Below, in pieces: positions 1 through 10,747 of a stretch of DNA of 64,000 bases (positions are counted from its first letter, which is position 1; every line of letters starts with the position of its first letter). The DNA comes from Trichoplax sp. H2 (Eukaryota; Placozoa; Uniplacotomia; Trichoplacea), in the NCBI GenBank assembly GCA_003344405.1, contig NOWV01000159.1, positions 62,001 through 126,000 of the forward strand. The letters run 5' to 3'. The notes below the pieces were generated by a model. The model searched no databases. It worked only from the letters and a program-made list of their open reading frames with translations, and was not told the DNA's origin. The position numbers and the translations under genes are program-made.

Positions 1-1911
1 AAGGTAATTCAAAATCAGTAATTAATTAATATTTGAAAAGTGATTTCAACATACGAGTATATTATCAACTTTATGAAACTAAAGCATAAAGTCATTATTA
101 CAATTAATTGATAGTAAAATAGATATATAGTACTTATCATGCGTATCTAAACGCTATTTAGTACCTGCTTGTGCGTGCCGCACTGCGTCATGACAAAGTT
201 GGTTATTTCAACATTATAACATTTGCGATATCCATGTAGTTGGAGTAGTTTCTTTAATTTAAAATTGTACAAAAGACAATCGAAGAGACTGCGGTTAAAG
301 TAGCAGATTATCTAAGATATCAGATAAATGTAGTGTTTAATTATCTGTAATCAATCTCAACTTACATTTTCGCTGACTGAGCTTCCCTACACACATTTTT
401 TCACGTTTTACATTTAGTTTATGATATCTCGTTTTACTTGTCTTCGTTGTAAGCAAACAAAATCGTTACAAAATGTTCATTAAGTTATATTGATTATTCT
501 TTATGCTAAACCAGTCATTGTAATTGGTTCCTGTGGCTTAGCAATAATTGTAAGTCACAAAAGACTATTCATAATGTAATCAATGTCACTGCATTGAATG
601 TTAGTTATTGTCTCCAAAGGCAGACGCTGATAAATAACAAAAGCCTATGGTAATGCCATTGCTGACGTTTGGCGAATTGCTAACAGTAAACTGCGTGGTA
701 CCAGAGTAGTTACTACGTGTACAACATAATGTAGTAGCAACAAAAAATTTACTCACTTTAAAAATTCATGAACTAGTGTATGACTATTGATACCGAGTCT
801 ACAGGCACTAAAGACATAGGTATAATTGTTTATTGTGGTATTAGAAGCATATCACAAAAATATACGTTGTACGAATTGCTACTAAGGTAGACTACTTCAA
901 TTTCATCGTAGGCCATAACAAAAATTAAAGTCTCAAAGACTTCTAGAGGAATGAGATTTACATATCGATCTTAATTTTGTCTTCAGGAATACATATACGC
1001 CTACTATATTTTGTATTCGAAGAGTTGGGAGATACAATTGCCTAGCAAGTACATCATTCGATAGTGACTCACCTATTTGTTGACGAAACGAGGTAACTAA
1101 TTAAATACTCTACAACTATTGATGCAGTAAGACCAATTACCTATCGATATCGTCGCTTGATAATAATTAATTAGTAATTTATACGCGGATACTGAGACAT
1201 CTCCCAGACTTATTTTACAATAGTGTATTACTGAATATCAACTGATAAAACAACGTTTTACCCTTAGAATAACTCATTCATTTTAAACTTGTTACATACA
1301 AATGCAATAATTTATTACTGTAAACTAGTCGAACACCCTCAGCGTATCTTCAAGTCAAGTATACTGAAATTGTATATTCAGTGAACAAGTATGTGAGTTG
1401 CAAAGTATCATGAGGAGTGTGTGTAATAAGATGGCCCGTTAGTAATAAGTAATAGCGTAGGTCTTCCTTTATTGAATGCTTATTGCACGTACATATGTGC
1501 GAATACAATTTTATTAATTATACATTTAAATAGACTATTAAATCTAACTCTTAGGAAATAGCATCTAATTGATAAAATATTGCCGACATTGTCAGGAGAC
1601 CGTACTATACTATTTTTTACAATACTGCAAATAGGTACAATGTCGCACAATTAATAGGTAAATAATGCATTTAAAATATATGGGTATTTTATATTGTAAT
1701 ATGCTAGGAGCTTCTCCGAACGCTACGCATAGATCAGTAATGTTCTAAAATTTAAATTGCTTGATTTTTACAAAACATACATTACTATATAACTACACGC
1801 GCATTCGCAGTATACAATTTACGTATGTACGATTGTACGTATGTCTAGCAATAGCATGCAGCAATAATAGCAAATTTAATCCGTATGGTATACATACAGT
1901 ATTTCGAATCA
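1..1911. other. Upstream AT-rich sequence, no gene recognised
   Basis: No exon with a recognisable protein family was found on either strand, and open frames are short. No tRNA or rRNA signature was seen. A divergently exonised gene with very small exons could be missed by eye. Confidence 0.4.
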
Positions 1912-2262
1912 GGGACTACTTCGAAAGAAGAGAAAGGAAAGAGACGGGACGGACGAGACACGGCCGAAAGCTAGAAAAAATAAGATGGCCGACTTTTTTG
2001 CGGTCATTTTAGGATACACTACGGCTGTAACCGTACAGTACTGTACAGTTGTACACCGTACTGTGCAAAACCAACCAGGCAAATACTGTAATTTGGAGGA
2101 CGGTCGTGAGCACTGTACTGTACATTGTACAATATACGCGTAGGGTACGATTACCGATGGTCGGTACACTTGAAATGACCAGCAGGAAAGTCGCCTTGCT
2201 CATCGCTAGTACGTATAGCTAAGGATCGTGTCCTGTCCCTTTCTCTTCTTTCGAGTAGTCCC
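1912..2262. mobile_element. MITE-like element with terminal inverted repeats
   Basis: A left arm at 1912-1937 starts GGGACTACTTCGAAAGAAGA. Its reverse complement recurs at 2238-2262 with a single-base difference (GGGACTACTCGAAAGAAGAG), and both arms run on into a GACACG-like tail. The roughly 351-bp unit has no coding capacity and carries GTAC palindromes inside. No clear target-site duplication is visible. The terminal repeats are seen directly; calling it a DNA-transposon derivative is inference. Confidence 0.55.
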
Positions 2263-3001
2263 CGTTCAAATATTGCTGTAAACATTTATAGTTCGCTTAT
2301 GATTACATTATCTGTCTGCTCAATATTGAATTCATATATTTCTTGTGATTACTTATTGATACACTGCAAGTGTGTGACTGTATTAGGTTTCATTGATTTA
2401 ATATAAATTATGTTGTAATTATAAATTACTAGCGCTAAACTTCCATTTTATTACACGATATGGTGGCTGGTACGCCTACAGTACAGTATAATACTGTACT
2501 GTACTTTGCAGATCTCAGATCTGCAGTACAGTACAGTACAGTACATTGCAGATTTCAGATCTACAGTATACTGTCCTGTACTACAGACGTCAGTCCTAAC
2601 TACAGTAATGCAAGTCACGTCGTAATACCAATCTATAGTCTATAATAGACTCTATACTATGCCGCCGACCCGCCGTTATACAGTATGACAAATGGAAGCA
2701 AGATCAATTTTTTCGAGGATTGAGTTTTTTACTATACTGTACTGTACATTGTACTGTACAAGTAATTACTGTACTTATTACAAGCGAAGTACTGTACAGT
2801 ATCGTACGTACAGTACTGAACGCCCCCTCCCCCACAAGTACAGTACAGTACTGTACTGTACACTGTACAGTAGAGTTAAGATAAAAACATTTTTACCCTT
2901 AACTCTATGGTTATACAGTACAGTACAGTACGGTACTGTACAGTACTTGTACAGTATAAAGAAAGTATCCTATTATACTGTACTGTACTGTACTGTACGT
3001 G
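2031..3001. repeat. GTAC palindromic array upstream of TSG101
   Basis: Overlapping TACAGTAC/GTACTGTAC units occur in three dense blocks (2031-2140, 2477-2585 and 2731-3001), separated by ordinary AT-rich sequence. The last block ends 139 bp before the TSG101 start codon. Each unit is its own reverse complement, so the array can fold into hairpins on either strand. The many short open frames reading YSTVQYSTVLYCT here are translations of the repeat, not genes. Confidence 0.85.
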
Positions 3002-3139
3002 TGTAGACCTGAGAAGGCAAAAAAACTTTGGACAAAAATTAATTAAATAAAAATATCAGTACAGCATAAATAGGGTTCAGTGTAAATTACGAGATCGAAA
3101 CCAAAGTTCGCAATCTTCTTTCAACGGTACTGTGCTACT

Positions 3140-5173
3140 ATGTTACCGATTTCGGAAAACAACTTCTACATTGTAAATGATACGGCAACAACAATATATT
3201 GACTGTATTTTACTGTGCTTGGGTTTTAGTATCGGTACAGTGATGATGCGATAAAAGATACACTCACCGTTTTAAGGACCTTTCAAAACTTTAGATTGGA
3301 TTTGTCAAAATATAGTAAGTTCTAAACTATTTCATACTCAATACAGGCAGGAGTGTTAGGAATATAAAACTGTTTCGAGATGCGTATTGTGCTTCTAATC
3401 AGGTTAATTAAATATTATTTAGCGTATAACGATGGTAGAGAAAGTAGCTTGTTCTGCATGGATGGAACCATTCCAGTTGTCTATAAAGGTATACTACGTA
3501 ATTTTTCATTAATAAAAGCGCATAGTAAAAGTGTCCATAATTTCATACTGTTTTCGTAGTATTCTACTGTAATGTTTTGTAGACATAAGTATGCGTATAC
3601 ATATTACTTATTACCATGGTATTATATAATATATATATTTCTAGTAAAGTGTACATACGTGATCTTTGCTTCAGGAACGACGTATAACATTCCTATTTGC
3701 ATCTACTTGGAAAAAAATTACCCTCATCAGAGTCCTATTTGCTTTGTTCGCCCCACAAACTACATGATCCTCAAACAAACGAAAATCGTGAATGCTGACG
3801 GAAAAGTTAGCATTTCGTACTTATTAGATTGGAGATATGTAAGTATCAAGACAAATTTCGTTCTACTTTATAAAATGGAAATATGTTCTTAACCGCTATT
3901 AATAAAAACTTTCTATTTCAGCCTCAGTCAGACCTAACTACGTTTCTGCAAGTATTATGCCTACAGTTCGCAGACGAGATGCCTGTTTATAGCAAGAAGG
4001 CCACGTCTTATCCTTCACAAACATCTCAACCTGGTTACTCGTCCTCTCTACAGTCTTCCTATCCCCGTTACAGCAATCCAAGACAACCTTATCCTCCACC
4101 GAATGTCAACCCCAATGCCAATCTTCCCTATCCTCCAACCAGCTCTTATGGTATGCCACAGCCTGGCAACCCAAGTCCTTATCCACCAGCTTCTAGTACT
4201 GCTTCCATTTCATATCCTTCATTTCCCTCGCCTCGACTCGGAGATATTAATCCCTCAAATGAACAAGTAATGTATCAGTCACTGTTAACATCTGTTGAAG
4301 AGAAATTAAAGAGGCGCTTAAACGAAGCTTTAGAAGAAGGCAAGACAGAAATCGAATCTCAAATGCATATAGAAAATGAATTAAAGAAAAGTTCCACTAT
4401 TCTAGAAGACAAATTAAAGCGGTTAAAGGAAGAAGAAGTGTGACGAGAACCTCTTACTTATGTATGATCTGGGTGATTTTTTTAAGACAGTTTTAAATTC
4501 TGTTTTTAGGATCAGGTTAGGGCTGAAATCGATACTATGTCCACGAAATTGAGTGAACTGCATCAAATTGAGTCTCGTGTCGGCACAGACCCATCGAAAC
4601 TTAACATTGATGATGCTATTATTACGACTGCCCCATTATATACACAGTGAGTTACTCTTAAATGCTGAAAATATATTTATTTCCTACTATTAGAATCATT
4701 TTTCAGGCAGTACTGTATTAGGAAGATCAGTTTAATTCTGATCTCATTTTACGTGTATGTACTCATATACCAGAAATTCAGTAAGTTTTAACTCATTAGC
4801 CAAGTTTCACAAATTAATTTCATATTTATTTCACAAGAATTCTTAATCTGCATACCGAGGAATGTGCTATAGAAGACACAATTTATTATCTCGGGGAAGC
4901 TCTGAGAAGGGAGGTTATCGATCTAGAAATATTTCTTAAAGTAAGTTTTTGGAAGGGTCACTGGATTGTATCCGCTTTAGCCAATAAAAGACCCAGCAAA
5001 ATTCTAATTGTAATTTTGTAATTACTATTATACACGTACATGCAGGAATTTCATTATTATATTGCAAACTAAATGATATGTTTATTACTTAGCATGTTAG
5101 GTCTTTATCGAGGAGGCAGTTCATGCTAAAGGCTCTAATTCGAAAGGCTAGAGCAACTGCTGGACTTCCTTAG
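3140..5173 (+). CDS. TSG101: TSG101/Vps23-like ESCRT-I subunit, 394 aa, 8 exons
   Basis: Exons: 3140-3172, 3230-3314, 3423-3488, 3675-3838, 3922-4437, 4510-4646, 4838-4940, 5093-5173. All introns are GT-AG and the sum (1185 nt) closes in frame. TSG101 is the ESCRT-I subunit that recognises ubiquitinated cargo on endosomes and P(T/S)AP partners. Residues 1-140 form a UEV domain (GTIPVVYKGTTYNIPIC, then YPHQSPICFVRPTNYM), which keeps the tyrosines, Asn and Met equivalent to human Tyr63, Tyr68, Asn69 and Met95 that line the PTAP pocket. A Pro/Tyr-rich linker follows (about 140-220, repeated YPP), then a coiled coil (about 230-320) and a C-terminal steadiness box (ILNLHTEECAIEDTIYYLGE) that binds VPS28/VPS37. 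The self-PTAP of the human protein reads TTAP here. The 11-residue first exon rests on splice phase only. Usual family length is about 390 aa. Confidence 0.93.
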
Positions 5174-5488
5174 CTGGTAAATTACTTCAAGAAATGTTAC
5201 ATTGATCATACGGGTTATTTGCTTGAGTATTTAATTTGAACAAGAGTCCAATAATTAGAACAAATAGTACCGACTAGAAAGCGGGTTTTGCAACGCTCAT
5301 TCTTTAGACAGTTGTATGCTTTCTATTTTCATAGTTACTTTTTTATTTGACGTTATACAATTTTCTGTTAATTAATCTATCAGCATATTGCAGGTCTAAA
5401 GTTAAAAAATCATCATGTTTCGACGTCCGTAACATAATCTTGATAAATATATTCTAGGTGTAATGATACACTATGTTAAACGTTAATA
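5174..5488. other. Convergent 3' gap between TSG101 and GRWD1
   Basis: Only 315 bp separate the two stop codons, so the 3' UTRs probably overlap or nearly do. No GTAC array is present. A reverse-strand AATAAA lies at 5342-5347. I see no AATAAA for TSG101 on the plus strand. Confidence 0.6.
5342..5347 (-). terminator. Candidate polyadenylation signal of GRWD1
   Basis: AATAAA on the minus strand, 142 bp beyond the GRWD1 stop codon. It is the first such hexamer downstream. Position and motif are seen; use is inferred. Confidence 0.4.
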
Positions 5489-8400
5489 CTAAACAGAAAT
5501 AGTTTTAAAAATATTGAATCCATCTTGTGCAGTACTGATAATAACACCAGGGAGCTGCGAATGCCAGTGAAGCTCTTTAATGTCTTTCTGTCCCTAATGA
5601 ATATATGAAATAAAAATTTAAAAATACCTGCAGTTAGGCATATACGAGTATAAGGCAACGTTTTTACTTGATGAATAAACAGCAATTGCGGGGGTACGTC
5701 AATGTCCTCATGTTCGCCGTTGGCTTCGACGTCTTTCTCTAAGGCTAAATCCCAGACAGTTAACTAGGAAATTAACATAGTCAACTTTTAATATGATGGC
5801 AATTCCTTCCGTTTTTTTGATTAGCTTAGTGAGGTAGAGTACCTGATCATCAGCACCTGCAGCTGCAAATACCGTACTGTCAATAGGGTACCATTCTACA
5901 GATGTAATTGGCGCTTGATGGTGCTTGAATGTTGCAACAGGTCTTTTACTGTAAATATTTACAATACAATTATAAGTATAGAAAATTCGGAAACGTGATT
6001 TAAGTCTGCCCTCCTGAAATAAAGCCAGCGGGAAAGTAGTTAATACTATGTAATTAATACAAAATAGATGCTATGCAATTGCTTTCTTAGTGTGTGTGGC
6101 AGTCATGTGTAGAATACCATTAAGGGATCAGTAATACAGTATTGCGTATAAGTGATATGCTATTGGACAATAGGGTCTCACTAAGCCAAAGCACAAAACA
6201 AGTATACTCGTACACAGTACGTTCCATAAAAATACACTTAACCTAATCATGAAATGAATGTAGTAAAATAATAAATTCGAAGTATTATGTTATGGAAGAA
6301 AGAAATATCATAGAGTACCCTACAATAGTATCTTCCAAGGGCTTGCTATGTACGAGCACATTAAGACCTGATATATAGAATATCAATCACACCTTTGGAG
6401 TCGTCGAAGATCCCAAACGTTTAAAATTCCGTCATCGCCACCTGATAGCAGAAAAGGATCATTGCTGGAAATGGAGTATGACGCCAATTAGCTTCATTAT
6501 TAGCTAATAATTCTCATGAGAACTCTAATAGACAGATAAGTTACTTATTCCACGAGATAACATTAACATCATCTGAGTGGGCTTCCACCGAAATCATGCA
6601 CCCCTTTTGCTTTGCAATTCTAATATCCCAAAATTTTACCGTCTTATCTACAGAACATGATGCAAATACCTATAAAAAGCAAATATACAGAATAAATAGC
6701 GTAAATACCAAGCCAAAATGCTAAAAATACTGCAAATAAAGAACGATCCGTTACAGAATCTTCATTGGGGCTCCATTGCAAATCTTCGACTGACTTTGTA
6801 TGTCCTTGGAATGGAGTTGGCTCAACAGCCCAGGTCTCATTTATCGGATTCCATAAGTATATATCTTTCTTTTGATCTCCTGTTAGTAACCTTTTAATTT
6901 AAAAAGATCGTCTTAGGAGTCATATTTCTATAAATATAGCTTTTACTACATAAACGTAACATGAATACTGCCTTCCATAAACGATCTTGGACCAATCCAT
7001 AGCGAACCCTTCAGTCTATAGTCAAAAGTTGTACAATGTTTAATTATCAACCAGTTTTGGACATGAACTTAAAATTATCGCTAGTAAGATGGTTTTTATA
7101 CGCATATTAATAATAACCGAGTGTTTGTTAAACGAAAACAGTGGTGTTTGACGACTGTGTCCAGCGCCTATACAAGCGTTCTCATCATCTTTATCAATCG
7201 ACATAAGTTCTTTAGAAATATCCCAGATATGAACACAACCTGTATCGGACCACGTGGAAACTATGTGCCTATTTGGTATTAAAGCATGCTAAAGTAGTTA
7301 TAAAAATAAAAATTCTTAGTTTGAATTAAGAAATTAAATGAGTCAGAATGGTAGATACGTTTAGACTGTATTACAGCGTACCCTTATCCTATTTACAGCC
7401 CCTTCATGATGTATCGATTTTATATCCAAGCTAGGACCACAGTCTATCTTTTGTTCTTCGTCACTATCAGAGCAGTCACCTTAAATAATTATGATCATAT
7501 TAACATGTCACTATAGATTTTAACAAAAATCATTTACTATGACTATTAATAATTTTTCTGAATATTACATTTAAGTTACAATATTTAACAGATAATACCT
7601 TCTTTATACGTTTTATGCAAGTTTGACATTTTTACAACAATAACACTATTCTTATTCATTTCATCAGCTTGGGTTCCTGCTACCAGATACGCGGTCATAG
7701 GAAACTGAAAAGTTCCGATGAAGGTGATTAAATACGATATTACGAACTCATCTGACCTACATTGTTTAAGTCACATCATTACAATCAGCAATATTTATAG
7801 TAGAGTAATGACATGACTTAAGCTCTAAGAATGACTGCTGCGACTGCAGAAAGCCACTACGTAGAATTTTAAAAGAATACTAATTCACTCAAGGTTCAAA
7901 CCTCAGTTCGATTTTCTCCCAAACTATCAGGAACAACGCTGAAACTTAAACATGGGTAGCCAGTCTGAGCCTAGAAAACAGATTTATAGACAAAATTATC
8001 TACAGGCTTTAAAAACAACTAAAGTCATAACAATAAAACACAGTACTGTTCTATATCGCATAACATAATCAAAGGTTATACATAAAATAGATCTTATACA
8101 ATCAGTACTCCAAGGAAAGTATTGAGCTACTGTAATTCAGCCATAATACTGTATGTTAGTACATAATCTTGTTTTAATCCCGACATACTTGAAAAAGAAT
8201 TATAAAAACATCGTAAACTGTAATACATGGATAAAAATATTGTAGTTCTTTTCGTAATCCGGTCTATGCATACATAACATTGCTATAGTTTACTTGTTAA
8301 GAATCTTACTGAGCAGTAATTCAGGTACGAGGTAATATGAATGAAATCAGAATTAGTGTACTGTACGTGCTAACCGCATGGTACATATAATAAGCCGATT

Positions 8401-9397
8401 CTTCCATGACAAGATCATCATTTTCTGTAGTTGCATTTGTAGCATTGTGAGGAACATAAACCTAAATGGTTTAATTCAGAAGGTAGTAAGTAGTTAGGCA
8501 ATCTGAGCTGAGCATAATATAATAATAATATCAAATACTGTAATCGAAACAAGCCACCGCATTGCTAGTTACAATGCAGCATTGCCAAACGAATCAGGAC
8601 TTGGTCTATTGCAGGTAGTATAGCAAACGTATTAGCTGAAAGTTTTATTAAAACAAGACTGCGTAATACCAGATTTGCAAATCGCTAAAGATTGTATAAT
8701 ACTGTACGATGATTTATGCTGTCTCAACAATATTTGTGTGTGCGTATAAACTTTTCGTGATTTCCTTACAGTGCATGTCCGATGCTAGCTGTACAGTGCA
8801 GTATGTCATTTTCCATATTTTCTTCTAGGACGCATTAGCACACAAGTGCATGCAGTGTACTGTATAGTAAACACTAACTGGGCTACATGCAAAGTTTAGA
8901 ATTAACCGCACTGTACATACAACCGGTATAAGTATAAAAAACAATTTTAGTGGATGCATGTTAGCTAATGACTACGGATAACAAACGTAGTAGACAAGTT
9001 AAAGTATAATACGATCCATTTCATTTTTGCCGTTTCGAGGCATATACATACAGCACGTTACCAAGTTTACAACGTACAGACGGTACACTACTTAGTGTTG
9101 TCCATAACCTTATATATAAGATTTTTTCTCATATCTCTATCTCTATCGTGGTGTTGTCAGTTAATATTTTGCTTATAAGTTATTATCATGCACACTTGCA
9201 AAGTATTATACTGTAAAATATAAATCACTGGTATTCAGAAAATTGCCTGTATATAATATGTTACATAGTTTACAACACTGCAATATTATCTGTAACTTTT
9301 TCATCTCTATTTTTCATCAAGGGATCATCTAAGAATAAAAGACGAGGTTTTCAACCTTGGTTTCCTGAGAGTCGTTTTCGTTCTCACTGTCTATCAT
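5489..9397 (-). CDS. GRWD1: GRWD1/Rrb1-like WD-repeat histone and ribosomal-protein chaperone, 418 aa, 13 exons
   Basis: Exons in transcript order: 9397-9356, 8461-8375, 7970-7902, 7704-7599, 7479-7382, 7288-7118, 7015-6972 (or 6969), 6890-6755, 6669-6545, 6464-6393, 5948-5843, 5763-5668, 5593-5489. The chain closes in frame (1257 nt). GRWD1, the relative of yeast Rrb1, is a nuclear WD40 protein that escorts ribosomal protein uL3 into pre-60S particles and binds histones. Visible landmarks are [66 protein letters not shown] and the C-terminal WDLALEKD...LHWHSQLPG. The acidic stretch (DCSDSDEEQ) is much shorter than in human GRWD1 (446 aa). Exon 1 ([14 protein letters not shown]) is the weakest call because of its 0.9-kb intron and gttgaa donor. 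Intron 7 uses either a GC donor or a GT donor 3 nt further on. The gene is divergent from ABT1. Confidence 0.92.
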
Positions 9398-9683
9398 TTT
9401 AATCTTTTATCTTTCTGATCTTTAAGACTTTAACCCGCAATCAGAAACCAGAAACAAGAGGTACAATGTTTCTGCGCAGAGGGCCTGATTACAGCTCTGA
9501 ACTTAAAGCAGCATGATTCTGTATCAGGTCCTGCAATTGTTGATTTTCCAACTCGAAATGAGTGCAATCGCTATACAAACACTATATCACCATAGAAATT
9601 CTTAAACCGAATCCGCCCTCGAGTTAGGTTCAAGTCGGGTTCAGCACTAAATTTTAAATTATTTAATTATTTAAAAGTGACTG

Positions 9684-9920
9684 CTGTACAGTACTGTACT
9701 GTACTGAACTATACTGTACTATACAGTACAGTACACTACACTGTACACTCAGTGTACAGTACAGTACATACTGTACACTAGTGTACAGACTGATACAGTG
9801 CACTGAGTACTGTACTGTACTGTACAGTGTACAGTGTACAGTATTATACTGTACTAGAAACTATTGCGGTTTCATTACTGTACAGTACTGTACAGTACAG
9901 TGTACAGTACTGTACAGTAT
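9684..9920. repeat. GTAC palindromic array in the GRWD1/ABT1 divergent promoter
   Basis: Almost continuous GTAC palindrome units fill 237 bp. They lie 287 bp upstream of the GRWD1 start (minus strand) and 127 bp upstream of the first ABT1 start (plus strand). Because the two genes are head to head, this array is the densest shared element between them. Confidence 0.85.
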
Positions 9921-9955
9921 AATTTTGTCCACAAAATGAATCATTGTGGCCCAAT

Positions 9956-10747
9956 ATGTACGAAATCTTCATTGATGTGTAGCTGAGTATTTTGCGCTAT
10001 TCGAAAAAAAGCAGAAAGAATCGTTTATATCAAAAAAAGGCTAGTCATGGAGCGCAAGTCTGGCATCGTTTATATTAGTAGAATTCCACCACATATGAAT
10101 CCACTTAAAATACAGCGAATATTTTCACGCTATGGACAAATCAACAGGATCTTTTTACAGCCAATAGGTTATTCATTAATGATTAATATTAGAAGTAAAT
10201 TTGCATATGAAGTACCGTGCTGTACTTGGCGATTGTGGAGTAATATCAGATTTATTCATCGCTTTTTGAAAATGTTGATGCAAGTATGTAGAACAGTTAT
10301 TATATTATACACTATTATTACATTAACCAAAACTCGATTTATGCTAACACGATGTACGAAATCTTCATTGATGTGTAGCTGAGTATTTTGCGCTATTCGA
10401 AAAAAAGCAGAAAGAATCGTTTATATCAAAAAAAGGCTAGTCATGGAGCGCAAGTCTGGCATCGTTTATATTAGTAGAATTCCACCACATATGAATCCAC
10501 TTAAAATACAGCGAATATTTTCACGCTATGGACAAATCAACAGGATCTTTTTACAGCCAATAGGTTATTCATTAATGATTAATATTAGAAGTAAATTTGC
10601 ATATGAAGTACCGTGCTGTACTTGGCGATTGTGGAGTAATATCAGATTTATTCATCGCTTTTTGAAAATGTTGATGCAAGTATGTAGAACAGTTATTATA
10701 TTATACACTATTATTACATTAACCAAAACTCGATTTATGCTAACACG
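9956..10747 (+). repeat. Exact tandem duplication, two 396-bp units, carrying ABT1 exon 1
   Basis: Unit A is 9956-10351 and unit B is 10352-10747. I saw no mismatch between them when reading line by line. Each holds about 90 bp of leader, the ATG, the whole first coding exon of the ABT1-like gene, its splice donor, and the first part of intron 1. After unit B the sequence departs (aacacgcgtttgac instead of aacacgatgtacg). The perfect identity means either a very recent duplication or an assembly artefact. Confidence 0.9.
10047..10167 (+). CDS. ABT1: Duplicate first exon (copy A) of the ABT1-like gene
   Basis: This is identical to 10443-10563: 40 codons from ATG to a donor ATAG|gttatt, encoding the start of the RRM (GIVYISRIPPHMNP, FSRYGQINRIFLQP). 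It ends in phase 1, so it can splice to exon 2 at 11213 exactly as copy B can and give the same protein. It is not a separate gene. The open frame that runs on past the donor is intron read-through. Confidence 0.8.

Noticed and set aside
2460-3006. Short open frames rich in Y, S, T, V, Q and C across the GTAC arrays (also 27133-27542 and 62823-63065)
   Set aside because: They are translations of the GTAC repeat in different frames, not proteins.
9684-9920. CRISPR-like or origin-like repeat array
   Set aside because: There are no unique spacers between units, the context is eukaryotic and intron-rich, and the palindromes overlap rather than alternate with spacers.
10168-10382. Continuation of the 111-aa and 103-aa frames beyond the ABT1 exon 1 donor
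   Set aside because: The true RRM continuation lies at 11213-11338. The tail is intron read-through, and an apparent resemblance to the RSPF...LHRF block disappeared once the real exon 3 (11656-11745) was found.
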